Source of the DNA: an uncultured Rhodopila sp.
Lineage (GTDB): Bacteria; Pseudomonadota; Alphaproteobacteria; Acetobacterales; Acetobacteraceae
Assembly: GCA_903851415.1 (NCBI GenBank)
Contig: CAINOE010000138.1
Span: 24,064-88,063, forward strand
DNA length: 64,000 nucleotides
Direction of reading: 5' to 3'
In this document: piece after piece, positions 18,537 to 26,822 of the stretch
Numbering within the stretch: the stretch's first letter is position 1
Layout of the letters: the number at the start of each line of letters is the position of its first letter
Notes under the pieces: generated by a model
Database searches by the model: none
What the model saw: the letters and a program-made list of their open reading frames with translations, nothing else
What the model was told of the DNA's origin: nothing
Position numbers and translations under genes: made by a program

Positions 18537-19031
18537 CTAAATTGTTTCAATGTCCATAGCTCCGGCGGCCCGCAGGATCGCCTCGGCTTGCGACCGCATG
18601 GCCGCCGTCCTGGTACGCACGGTCAGAACCAGATCGCCGGCTTCGGCCCTGGCATCCCGGTCTTTTTGCTCGGCTTTATCGGCGGCGCCGTGCACGGCAA
18701 AAGTGGTGCCTCCTGCCACGCCGCCAGCGGCAACGGCCGCCGCGACGGCGGGCGCCGCCGCGCCGCCGGACGCCACGGTCACGCCAACCGCCGCAAGCGC
18801 CGCTGCCGTGCCCGCCAGGCTTGCTCCCAGCGTGCGAAGCTGTCGCGCATCCGCCTCGGTTGAGGCCGGTTTCGCCTCGGCGGCAAGATCGTTTGAGACC
18901 CCTGCCGCCGATGGCAGGCTCATCTCCGCGCGATCAAAACCGGAGGTCGACAACCGGCTGACGGCATCCTGCAGTCTGTCCCCATCCGCGAAGGCCGCCC
19001 GGACCTGCCGCGGTTCCGTCGCGTCGTTCAT
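18537..19031 (-). CDS. Stress-associated protein with glycine-rich membrane-like segment
   Basis: 164 residues. The first 45 residues (RAAFADGDRLQDAVSRLSTSGFDRAEMSL) resemble the N-terminal domain of general-stress protein 17M-like proteins. An Ala/Gly/Val-rich segment of about 45 residues could insert in a membrane, and the C-terminal 40 residues (DLVLTVRTRTAAMRSQAEAILRAAGA) form a ferredoxin-like half. It is the middle gene of the operon, with 13 bases to the YciE-like gene and 30 from the KGG gene. Function unknown. Confidence 0.7.
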   Translation of the reverse strand: MNDATEPRQVRAAFADGDRLQDAVSRLSTSGFDRAEMSLPSAAGVSNDLAAEAKPASTEADARQLRTLGASLAGTAAALAAVGVTVASGGAAAPAVAAAVAAGGVAGGTTFAVHGAADKAEQKDRDARAEAGDLVLTVRTRTAAMRSQAEAILRAAGAMDIETI

Positions 19032-19061
19032 TCCGGCACCTCACGAACCGTAACGGTGACG

Positions 19062-19478
19062 CTAGCGGGACGCATGCCCGCCCTTGCGGCCCGCCGCGGA
19101 GGCTTTCTCGCGGTCCTCGGCGAAGTTGCCCGGATTGTGTTCAGCGCCTTCGCGGCTGTCGCCCGACCCCTTGTGGCTGGCATGACCGCCTTTCTTGCCC
19201 GCGGCGGACGCCTTTTCACGGTCCTCGGCAAAATTCCCCGGATTATGTTCGGCGCCTTCACCGCGCGATCCGCGGCTTTCCGAGCGATGTTCGCTGGGTT
19301 CCGCATGCGTGCCGCCATGGCTCGCCTGACCGCCCTTGCGTCCCGCTTCCGCGGCGCGCTCGCGATCATTGGCGAAATTGCCGGAGCTATGCTGTCCGCC
19401 GATCTGGCCGGCGCGCGACGCCTTCTCACGATCCTCGGCGAAATTGCCGGGATTTCCGGTGTGGGGTTGTTGAGCCAT
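19062..19478 (-). CDS. KGG-repeat stress protein (YciG/con-10 family)
   Basis: 138 residues built of four copies of a GNFAEDREKASxAGxKGGxxS-type unit separated by Ser/Glu/His-rich linkers; the second unit is the most divergent (GNFANDRERAAEAG). The KGG motif is the mark of the YciG/conidiation-specific-10 family, hydrophilic and probably disordered proteins of desiccation or general stress. First gene of the operon; GAGG lies upstream of the ATG. The repeats also make this stretch repetitive at DNA level. Confidence 0.88.
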   Translation of the reverse strand: MAQQPHTGNPGNFAEDREKASRAGQIGGQHSSGNFANDRERAAEAGRKGGQASHGGTHAEPSEHRSESRGSRGEGAEHNPGNFAEDREKASAAGKKGGHASHKGSGDSREGAEHNPGNFAEDREKASAAGRKGGHASR

Positions 19479-19649
19479 TGGTTTCCTCTTTCACAACTGC
19501 GCGGATCGATGGACCCGGCGGAAAGTGAACGGAGCGTGGGCAAGCGGGTTGGTTCAAAACTTATGTGAGGCTAACAGCGGATTTCGCTCTATTCGTGTGG
19601 ATCGAGTACTAAGAATCCGCTTTCCCGCCACCGTTTTCGCAGCCGCGGA

Positions 19650-21311
19650 TTAAAGTCCCGGGCTGGCGACCGACAGTCTGGCCGGACCTGGCGGAGCAGG
19701 CTGGTGCGCCTGCACATACTCGTGCGGGTCCACCGCCAGATACCGCGCCGGCCGATCGGCTGCGTGCTGGAAGACGGAGATCGCGGCGAGGACGCGTTTG
19801 TCGTCGTCCGACAGCCGCGTCACCTCCCGCAGATGATCGGTCCAGCTTTCCATCGACCAGACTTCCACCCAACCCTCCGGATGCGCAACATCCTCATACA
19901 CCTGCCAGAACAGCGCGCCGGCCCGGCCGCGGATGTGATGCACTTCATTCATCAGGCGCAGGAACTCCACCCGCCGCAGGGCGTCCACACGGTAATAGGC
20001 GATTTCCATGATCCGGCCGCGGGTGGTGCGCAGCAGCGGCGCGAGTTCAGGGGCAGGGGCCTCCGGCACCGGCGCCGGTTCCCGGGCGGCGGCCGAGGGT
20101 GCCCGCACGATCGCCTCGATGCTGAAAAAACGCGCGAACACGGTCAGTGCCAGGCCAACGGCGGCGGCGGCGAGGAACGTGTCGGACAAGCCGATTTGGC
20201 CGCCCAGCCAGCCCCATCCGAAGGAGCCGAGAGTGAGCGCGCCGTTCTGCGCCAACTGGTAAATCGACAGCACCCGTGCCCGCACCCAGGACGGGCAGAC
20301 AAGCTGCGCCGCCGCCTGGATCGTCGCAAAGGCAGAGGTCCAGCCCAGCCCGAACAGCAGCATGCCGAACGACACCGGCAGCCAATGGTGCGACAGGCCG
20401 ATGACCGCCATGCCGGCGCAGGACAGCAGCGAGCACACCACCACCGTCGTCCCGCGCGACAGCTTGCCGCGCACCACCGGCAGCAGCATGCCGGAGGTGA
20501 CGCCGCCGATGCCCATCATGCCCAGGATCAGGCCGTACATCCCCGGGCCGAGGTCAAGATCGCGGCGGACGAACAACGGCAGCAGCGCCCACGGCGCCGA
20601 GGCCGGAATCGCATAGGACGCGGTGCGCACCATGGCCGCCTGAATCGCCGGGGTATTGCGCACGAAGCGCGTGCCGGCACGCATCGCGGAGACGAAACGC
20701 TCGCGCGGCAGGCCGGTGAAGCGGCGCTCGCGGTTCCAGGACAGCAGCGCGCCGATCACCGCCAGGATCGACACCGCATACAGCGAGAACGCCAGGCTGG
20801 AGCCGCCGATAAGTATCAGCGCGCCGGCGATAGCCGGGCCGACGGCGCGGGTCAGGTTGAAGCCGATGCCGTTCAGCGCGATCGCCTGCGCCATGTCCTC
20901 GCGCGGGACGAGTTCCGGGACGATCGCGCCCCAGGCCGGCGTCGTCAGGGCGGAGCCGATGCCGATGGCGAAGGTCAGCGCCAGCAGCCAGCCGGCGTTC
21001 ATCATGTGGTTGAGCGTCAGGATCGCCAGCAGGGCGGCGGCCGAGATCGTCCAGATCTGCGTGGCGATCAGGAATACCCGGCGATCGACGATGTCGGCGA
21101 GGGCGCCTCCCGGCAGCGCCAGCAGGAACACCGGCATGATGGTCGCCGCCTGCACCGCGGCGACGATCAGCGGGTGAGGGGCGAGTGTCGTCATCAGCCA
21201 GCCGGCGCCGGTGTTCTGCAGCCACGTGCCGAGCCAGCCGATGACACTGGCGATCCACAAGGTGCGGAACATGCCGTTGCGCAGCGGCACCAGGGCTGCC
21301 GGCAGCGGCAT
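19650..21311 (-). CDS. MFS transporter fused to a C-terminal monooxygenase-like (ABM) domain
   Basis: 553 residues. About 410 residues form the MFS fold (RTLWIASVIGWLGTWLQNTGAGWLM at the N-terminus, LPGGALADIVDRR between helices 2 and 3) of the EntS/DUF894 type. After a Pro-rich linker, the last 110 residues (IMEIAYYRVDALRRVEFL, then WQVYEDVAHPEGWVEVWSMESW) look like a soluble alpha/beta domain of the antibiotic-biosynthesis-monooxygenase type. The start at 21311 overlaps the YceI stop (ATGA). Substrate unknown; efflux is likely. Confidence 0.8.
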   Translation of the reverse strand: MPLPAALVPLRNGMFRTLWIASVIGWLGTWLQNTGAGWLMTTLAPHPLIVAAVQAATIMPVFLLALPGGALADIVDRRVFLIATQIWTISAAALLAILTLNHMMNAGWLLALTFAIGIGSALTTPAWGAIVPELVPREDMAQAIALNGIGFNLTRAVGPAIAGALILIGGSSLAFSLYAVSILAVIGALLSWNRERRFTGLPRERFVSAMRAGTRFVRNTPAIQAAMVRTASYAIPASAPWALLPLFVRRDLDLGPGMYGLILGMMGIGGVTSGMLLPVVRGKLSRGTTVVVCSLLSCAGMAVIGLSHHWLPVSFGMLLFGLGWTSAFATIQAAAQLVCPSWVRARVLSIYQLAQNGALTLGSFGWGWLGGQIGLSDTFLAAAAVGLALTVFARFFSIEAIVRAPSAAAREPAPVPEAPAPELAPLLRTTRGRIMEIAYYRVDALRRVEFLRLMNEVHHIRGRAGALFWQVYEDVAHPEGWVEVWSMESWTDHLREVTRLSDDDKRVLAAISVFQHAADRPARYLAVDPHEYVQAHQPAPPGPARLSVASPGL

Positions 21312-21850
21312 CAGGTATGCGACCCCCGGTTGGCCGGGTTGGGGAATGCGACGCGGATGCGGACCGTCGATCCGGCGGTGAAGGGACGTGCTGTCATGCC
21401 CCACTCCGCCCGCCTGAGCTTGCCGCTGAACACCAGGGTGCCGGCCGATGGGCTGGATTCGGAGTCGAGGGTGAAGGGATGGGTCTGGCCGTGCAGCAGC
21501 AGGCTGCCGGTGACCCGGCCGCCCTCGCAGGCGCCGTGGAATGCCAGATCGGGGAACTGCGCCACGTCCATGAACTCGGGACCGGTGATGCCGTCACGGA
21601 CGCTTGTCTCGGACATGATCAGGCTGGCGGCTTCGACTTCCAGCACCACCTGACAGGCGCTTGGGGCGGCGGAGTCGGTGCGGATCCAGCCGTGGAAGCG
21701 GGTGAACCGGCCGTCGAACGGGATCAGGCCGAGGCCCCAGGCGCGCAGCTCGACCCGGCTGTCCTGCGGCAGCAGTGGCAGCGGCGCGGCGCGCGCGGGG
21801 AGGGCGGCGGTCATGATGAGCAGCAGGATCCGGGCGGCGATGATGATCAT
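21311..21850 (-). CDS. Exported YceI-family protein
   Basis: 179 residues from the ATG at 21850, which begins a signal peptide (MIIIAARILLLIMTAALPARA). The mature part is a lipocalin-like YceI barrel: SRVELRAWGLGLIPFDGRF, then PEFMDVAQFPDLAFHGACEG and GSLLLHGQTHPFTL. Relatives bind polyisoprenoid or other apolar ligands. Upstream in-frame ATGs lack a signal. Translationally coupled to the MFS gene. Confidence 0.85.
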   Translation of the reverse strand: MIIIAARILLLIMTAALPARAAPLPLLPQDSRVELRAWGLGLIPFDGRFTRFHGWIRTDSAAPSACQVVLEVEAASLIMSETSVRDGITGPEFMDVAQFPDLAFHGACEGGRVTGSLLLHGQTHPFTLDSESSPSAGTLVFSGKLRRAEWGMTARPFTAGSTVRIRVAFPNPANRGSHT

Positions 21851-21922
21851 GCGCGGCTGTTCCGCCGCGTCTCTCCCTGGACGTCGTCTGGCCACTGTGT
21901 TGAACCTGCTGCATAGTCCGGA

Positions 21923-22441
21923 ATGAACCTGCGAAGGATGCACGCCGTGCCCGTGGAGAAGCAAGCCTACCGTGAGGCGATGGCGCGTCTGGGCGCCGCG
22001 GTGAATGTGGTTACCACGGATGGTCCCGGCGGGCGGGCGGGCTTCACCGCCAGCGCGGTGTGCAGCGTGACCGACACACCGCCGACTTTGCTGGTCTGCG
22101 CCAACCGGTCGAATGACTCGTATCCGGCGATGCGGGCGAACGGGGTGCTGTGCGTGAACACGCTGACGCCGGCGCAGCAGGGGCTGTCACCGATGTTCGC
22201 CGGGATGACGCACCACTCGATGGACGAGCGGTTCGACGGATACGCGTGGCACCGGTTGGAGACCGGGGCGCCGGTGCTGGATCAGGCGGTGGTGGTGTTC
22301 GATTGCCGGATCGCGCAGGTCGTGGAGGTGGGGACTCACGACGTGTTTTTCTGCTCGGTCGAGGCGGTGCGGACGGGCACCGCGCATGAGGGGCTTATTT
22401 ACTATGGGCGGGGGTATCATCGGGTTGCTGTCAAGGGGTGA
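21923..22441 (+). CDS. Flavin reductase, RutF-like
   Basis: 172 residues. The core [20 protein letters not shown], then [19 protein letters not shown] and [16 protein letters not shown], closely follows RutF, the NAD(P)H:FMN reductase that feeds the pyrimidine monooxygenase RutA. No rut genes are adjacent, so it may serve another flavin-dependent oxygenase. The first ATG is kept; a second Met six codons in would also fit. Divergent from the YceI gene over 72 bases. Confidence 0.85.
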   Translation: MNLRRMHAVPVEKQAYREAMARLGAAVNVVTTDGPGGRAGFTASAVCSVTDTPPTLLVCANRSNDSYPAMRANGVLCVNTLTPAQQGLSPMFAGMTHHSMDERFDGYAWHRLETGAPVLDQAVVVFDCRIAQVVEVGTHDVFFCSVEAVRTGTAHEGLIYYGRGYHRVAVKG

Positions 22442-22448
22442 GGGGCCG

Positions 22449-22474
22449 AATGGCCCGGACAGCCGGGCCATGAC
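22449..22474. repeat. Short REP-like palindrome
   Basis: Reduced copy of the family, ATGGCCCGG and CCGGGCCAT arms with a 3-base centre, lying between two convergent genes. Confidence 0.6.
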
Positions 22475-22517
22475 GTGAACGGTGAGGCCAACCGATTCGA
22501 TCATTCCTCGCCGTCGC

Positions 22518-22874
22518 CTAAGGGCTTTCGGGCCGGCAGAAATGGATCGCAAGCCAAATCGTCGGTTCGTTTGCGGCCGTCCTCGTGACCCGATGGATGC
22601 AATGGGCCGGGATGAGGACGGTGTCGCCGGGACGCAGATCGCGTTCGCCTGCTCCGTCGAGCCATAGGCCCGCCGAACCGCGCAACAGAAGCACCCATTC
22701 GTCATGGTCCTGGTCGTAAGGCGAATCGGCCGGTGTCGTGTGGCCGTAGGAGACAATCCGCTCTATCCGGACGTCCGGACGCGCGAGCAACGCCTCGACG
22801 GACTCGTTCTCCGCGCGGTCGGGAAGATTGTCGAACAGATTGGTCAACGGCGCGTCCCCGATCTTCGATCGCAA
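22518..22874 (-). CDS. Small cupin-domain protein
   Basis: About 118 residues ending at the TAG at 22518. A single cupin barrel: YDQDHDEWVLLLRGSAGLWL gives motif 1 (HDEWVLLLRG) and GDTVLIPAHCIHRV gives motif 2 with the metal-binding His. It resembles the small cupins described as phosphoribosylaminoimidazole-carboxylase-associated or mannose-6-phosphate isomerase-like. No ATG lies near the expected N-terminus; TTG at 22874 or 22844 (the latter with GGGGA upstream) are the best candidates. The long upstream continuation is a shadow of the radical SAM gene. Confidence 0.7.
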   Translation of the reverse strand: MRSKIGDAPLTNLFDNLPDRAENESVEALLARPDVRIERIVSYGHTTPADSPYDQDHDEWVLLLRGSAGLWLDGAGERDLRPGDTVLIPAHCIHRVTRTAANEPTIWLAIHFCRPESP

Positions 22875-22919
22875 CGGCCGAATGATGCTTGTTGCCAGGC
22901 GGATTGCAAGCGTGGTTGT

Positions 22920-24701
22920 GTGCGTGACCAGCCACGAGGGACGCAACCAATTTCCTCCCCTGATCCGAGCCGGCGGTTCCGCCTCGTCCTGATCAAGCCG
23001 TCGCATTATGACGACGATGGCTACGTCATCCAATGGTTCCGCTCCTCGATGCCCTCCAACAGCCTGGCCGCGGTCTACGGGTTGGCGATGGATTGCGCGG
23101 CCCGGCAGGTGCTGGGGGCGGATACCGAGATCGTTGTCGATGCGTATGACGAGACGAACACGCGGATCCGGCCGGACCGTATCGCCCGCGACATAGCCGC
23201 GGACGGCGCCGGCCTTGTGGGGTTCGTCGGGGTTCAGTCCAACCAGTTTCCGCGCGCGATGGATCTGGCGCGCCGGTTTCGGGCGCTCGGCATCGATGTC
23301 GCCATCGGCGGGTTCCACGTTTCGGGCACGCTGGCGATGCTGCCCGGCATCACGCCGGAACTGCAGGAAGCGACCGATCTCGGGATCGTTCTCTATGCGG
23401 GCGAGGCGGAGGATGGGCTGGAGGAGTTGTTGCGCGATGCGGTAAACGGCACGCTGCATCCGGTTTACAATCACATGACCTCGCTGCCGAACCTTTCCGG
23501 CGTTCCGATCCCCTGGTTGCCGGCCAATCGGGTCGCGCGGACGGCGGGACGGATGACGACGTTCGATGCCGGTCGCGGCTGTCCGTTCCAGTGCAGTTTC
23601 TGCACGATCATCAATGTGCAGGGCCGCGTCTCCCGCCGGCGCACGCCCGCGGACGTGGAAGCGATCGTGCGGCAGAACGCCGCGCGCGGGGTGCGGAGTT
23701 TCTTCATCACCGACGACAATTTCGCTCGCAACAAGGACTGGGAGCCGATTCTCGACCGTCTGATCGCGTTGCGGGAACGGGACGGTTTCAACATAAAGCT
23801 GACAATCCAGGTCGATATGCTGTGTCACCGCATTCCGCGGTTCATCGAGAAAGCCGGGCGCGCGGGGGTGGTGCGGGTTTTCATCGGGCTGGAGTCAATC
23901 AATCCGGACAGTTTGCTGGCCGCGAAGAAGAAGCAGAACCGCATTGCTGAGTATCGCGACATGCTGCTGGCCTGGAAGGGCATCAGGGCGGTCATCTGGG
24001 CCGGCTACATCATCGGCTTTCCCGCCGACACGCCGGAGACCGTTGCGCGGGACATTCGTATCATTCAGAACGAGTTGCCGATCGATTTTCTGGAGTTCTT
24101 TGTGCTGACCCCGCTGCCGGGGTCGGAGGATCATCAGAAGCTGTTTCTGGCGGGGGTTGAGATGGATGCCGATCTCAACCGTTACGATACGTTTCATGTG
24201 GTGACGGGGCATGGGAGAATGAGCCGCGCGGAGTGGGAGAAGGTGTATTGGGATGCCTGGCGAGCGTACTATACCTTCCCGCACATGAGAACGTTGCTTT
24301 ATCGCGCGGCGGCGACCCGGATCTCGCTGGGCAAGATGCTGAGCATGCTGCTGAGCTTCTGGAGCCTGAGCTTGGTCGAGCACACGCATCCGCTGGAGGG
24401 CGGGTATTTGCGCCGGCGGGTCCGGACGGAGCGCCGGCCGGGCCGGCCGATTGTTCCGGCCTGGCGGTTCTGGCCGGCGGCGGCGGCGGGTTTCGCGATG
24501 AAGCATGTGCGCATGGCGGTGATGGCGGCGCGACTGTTGCTTGTAAGACATAGATTGAAGCGGGACCCTGCGGCGCGCGACTACCGCGACCTGGCGCTGA
24601 CCCCTACCGGCGATGAGGAGGCGTTGGCGCTCTTCTCGAGCACCGAGGCCTCGCGCCGGGCGACGCGGGGGAAATTGCGTCCGACGGCCGCAGCGCGGTG
24701 A
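22920..24701 (+). CDS. B12-binding-domain radical SAM protein
   Basis: 593 residues. The first 200 form a cobalamin-binding Rossmann-like domain (LVLIKPSHYDDDGYVIQW near residue 20, GFVGVQSNQF, IGGFHVSGTLAMLP). The radical SAM core follows with the cluster motif RGCPFQCSFC (C221, C225, C228), then FFITDDNFARN and VFIGLESIN. The C-terminal 120 residues are basic and helical. Relatives include hopanoid and bacteriochlorophyll enzymes, but this subgroup has no assigned reaction. A GTG at 22920 is the likeliest start, near the usual family N-terminus; upstream frame is non-homologous. Confidence 0.78.
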   Translation: MRDQPRGTQPISSPDPSRRFRLVLIKPSHYDDDGYVIQWFRSSMPSNSLAAVYGLAMDCAARQVLGADTEIVVDAYDETNTRIRPDRIARDIAADGAGLVGFVGVQSNQFPRAMDLARRFRALGIDVAIGGFHVSGTLAMLPGITPELQEATDLGIVLYAGEAEDGLEELLRDAVNGTLHPVYNHMTSLPNLSGVPIPWLPANRVARTAGRMTTFDAGRGCPFQCSFCTIINVQGRVSRRRTPADVEAIVRQNAARGVRSFFITDDNFARNKDWEPILDRLIALRERDGFNIKLTIQVDMLCHRIPRFIEKAGRAGVVRVFIGLESINPDSLLAAKKKQNRIAEYRDMLLAWKGIRAVIWAGYIIGFPADTPETVARDIRIIQNELPIDFLEFFVLTPLPGSEDHQKLFLAGVEMDADLNRYDTFHVVTGHGRMSRAEWEKVYWDAWRAYYTFPHMRTLLYRAAATRISLGKMLSMLLSFWSLSLVEHTHPLEGGYLRRRVRTERRPGRPIVPAWRFWPAAAAGFAMKHVRMAVMAARLLLVRHRLKRDPAARDYRDLALTPTGDEEALALFSSTEASRRATRGKLRPTAAAR

Positions 24702-24758
24702 CCGCCTCAGGCACCGCCGATTGGACAGCTTTTCAGCCGATCGGCCTGGGCTCTTTAT

Positions 24759-24840
24759 GTCATGGCCCGGCTTGTTGTCCGGGCCATCCATGCCAGTACC
24801 CTGCCGCGACAGGTGGCCCGGACGAGGCAGGCCATGACGA
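24759..24840. repeat. REP-like palindromic element, copy 3
   Basis: Same arms as 7441-7527 with an extra TTG in the left arm and several changes in the right arm. It fills the gap between two convergent genes. Confidence 0.8.
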
Positions 24841-24869
24841 TAAAAAAACGACGGCTGAGGCACCCGGCT

Positions 24870-25229
24870 TCACGCGGACCGCAGAAACTCCAGCACCGCC
24901 CTGCTGAATCCAACGGGGTCCTGCTCGAACATCGCATGCGTCGCCTGCGGGATTATCTCCACCTTCGCGTCCGGAACATGCGCCGCCAGCGCACGCAGCA
25001 CCACCGGCAGATGCCGGGCGATCGTGAAACCGCCGCCGGTGACGTCCCAATGCTCAGGAAAGCACCGTCGCAGGCTGGGTACGATCACGCGATGACGCTG
25101 CGACAAGGGTCCGAGCACCGGGCACCAGGTTCGGAAGTCGCCGAGAGAGCCGTGGATGCAGACCAACGGTTCGCCGCCGCCGATGTCGATATGTGCCATG
25201 TCGTAGCCGTTGACGCGCTGACGCAACAT
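24870..25229 (-). pseudogene. Alpha/beta hydrolase with the middle deleted
   Basis: 119 codons remain open. The N-terminal half is a good alpha/beta-hydrolase start (HIDIGGGEPLVCIHGSLGDFRTW, oxyanion-hole HG), and the last 45 residues match the family's end (EIIPQATHAMFEQDPVGF, with the catalytic His). The central 120-130 residues with the GxSxG nucleophile and the acid are missing; ARHLPVVLRALAAHVPD joins the two parts directly. An in-frame internal deletion is the simplest reading. It cannot be an active serine hydrolase. Confidence 0.7.
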
Positions 25230-25383
25230 TGCCGTGTCCTGTTCGGTCAATCGCCGCGATCGGCAGTCTTGCAACCGGCGGCCATCGTTGCAAGGCGTGG
25301 ATGACGGTACTGTCCCGGGATCATCTTGTCTCGCCTCTCCGGATCAGGTCTGATCTGCCCAGAGCCACGGGAGGAGACCAAAC

Positions 25384-25842
25384 ATGGCGGAAATCCGCAC
25401 ATCCCACCTGATGACGATGAAGCTCGCGGTCAGCGGCCTGCAGCCCATCGGTGACACGCCCGCCGGTCACCGCCGCATCGGCCTGGTGGCGGGAGGCACG
25501 TTCGAGGGGCCGAAGCTGCGCGGCACCGTGCTGCCGGGCGGCGCGGACTGGATCATCGGCCGCCCGGACGGGGTCACGACGCTCGACGTGCGCATCGTGC
25601 TGCAGACCGATGACGGCGCCGCCATTGGCCTGACGTATCGCGGTCTGCGCCACGGACCCGCCGAGGTGATGGCGAAGGTCAACAGCGGCGAGTTCGTCGA
25701 TCCATCGTTGTACTACTTCCGGATCGCTGCCACGTTCGAAACGGCCGCACCGCGATACGCCTGGCTGAACGGCGTATTCGGCATCGGCTCGGGCAGGCGC
25801 CCGCCGGAAGGTCCCATCTACGACATCTTCGAGGTGCTCTGA
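25384..25842 (+). CDS. DUF3237 family protein
   Basis: 152 residues. GGTFEGPKLRGTVLPGGADW near residue 40 and YYFRIAATFETAAPRYAWLN near residue 117 are the two DUF3237 signature blocks. A small beta-barrel family of unknown function, often beside catabolic genes. A GGAG site lies upstream. The mmsB ATG follows 2 bases after its stop, so the genes are in one operon. Confidence 0.85.
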   Translation: MAEIRTSHLMTMKLAVSGLQPIGDTPAGHRRIGLVAGGTFEGPKLRGTVLPGGADWIIGRPDGVTTLDVRIVLQTDDGAAIGLTYRGLRHGPAEVMAKVNSGEFVDPSLYYFRIAATFETAAPRYAWLNGVFGIGSGRRPPEGPIYDIFEVL

Positions 25843-25844
25843 TC

Positions 25845-26747
25845 ATGCCTGTACGAATCGGATTTATCGGTCTCGGTAATATGGGCGGCCCGATGGCGGC
25901 CAACCTGGTGAAGGCCGGTCACAAGGTCACCGGCTTCGACCTGAGCCCGGTGGCGCTGGAGGCGCTGGCGAAAGCCGGGGGCAAGACCGCCGACAGCGCT
26001 TTCGGCGCGGCGGAGGGCGCTCAGGTCGTCATCACCATGCTGCCCGCCGGCGAGCATGTGCGGCAGGTCTTCCTGCATCAGGGCGGCCTGATCGACGAGG
26101 TGAAGGACGCCAGGCCGCTGCTGATCGACTGCTCCACCATCGACGTTGACACCGCCCGCGAAGTCACGGCGGCGGCGGCGGAAGTGGGCCTGGCAATGCT
26201 GGACGCGCCGGTCTCCGGCGGCACCGCGGGCGCCCAAAACGGCACCCTGACCTTCATGGTCGGCGGCACGGAGGAGGCGTTCGCCTGCGGCAAGCCGATT
26301 CTGGAGGCGATGGGGAAGAATATCTTCCACGCGGGAGGGCCGGGCGCCGGACAGGCCGTCAAGATCTGCAACAACATGATGCTGGCCATCAACATGGTCG
26401 GCGTGGCGGAGGGGTTCCTGCTGGCGCAGAAGCTCGGCCTGGACTGGGGCACGCTGCACCGGATCTGCTCCACCGCGACGTCGAATTCCTGGGCGCTGTC
26501 GAGTTACTGTCCCGCACCCGGTCCGGTGCCGGCCGCACCATCGAACCGCGACTACGCCGCCGGGTTCGCTGCGGCGCTGATGCTGAAGGACATCAAGCTG
26601 TCGCAGACTGCGGCGGAGGCGGCGGGATCGCCCACTCCGCTGGGAGCGAAGGCGATGAGCTTCTACCAGCAGGTGGTGGATGAGGGCGAAGGCGGGAAGG
26701 ATTTCTCGGTCGTGTTCCGGTGGCTGGCGAAGCAGAAGCGGGAGTGA
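25845..26747 (+). CDS. mmsB: 3-hydroxyisobutyrate dehydrogenase
   Basis: 300 residues. The NAD-binding GFIGLGNMGGPMAANL motif is at residue 5, the substrate motif DAPVSGGTAGAQNGTL near 122, and GxGQAVKICNNMM near 165 carries the catalytic Lys. Family length is 290-300. It oxidises 3-hydroxyisobutyrate to methylmalonate semialdehyde in valine breakdown; related beta-hydroxyacid dehydrogenases are possible. Followed by an acyl-CoA ligase gene that may act in the same route. Confidence 0.88.
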   Translation: MPVRIGFIGLGNMGGPMAANLVKAGHKVTGFDLSPVALEALAKAGGKTADSAFGAAEGAQVVITMLPAGEHVRQVFLHQGGLIDEVKDARPLLIDCSTIDVDTAREVTAAAAEVGLAMLDAPVSGGTAGAQNGTLTFMVGGTEEAFACGKPILEAMGKNIFHAGGPGAGQAVKICNNMMLAINMVGVAEGFLLAQKLGLDWGTLHRICSTATSNSWALSSYCPAPGPVPAAPSNRDYAAGFAAALMLKDIKLSQTAAEAAGSPTPLGAKAMSFYQQVVDEGEGGKDFSVVFRWLAKQKRE

Positions 26748-26822
26748 CGAAGGCGAGATGCAGTTTCAATTCCCGGGCGTTCTGGTAAGACAACACCAAG
26801 ACCAACCGGGGAGACGGCACCA

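Noticed and set aside
19062..19478. Regular repeats that could pass for a CRISPR array
   Set aside because: The repeats are in phase with codons of the KGG-motif protein and have no uniform spacers.
22704..22919. N-terminal extension of the radical SAM gene to 22704
   Set aside because: This part has no resemblance to the family and is the complement of the cupin gene.
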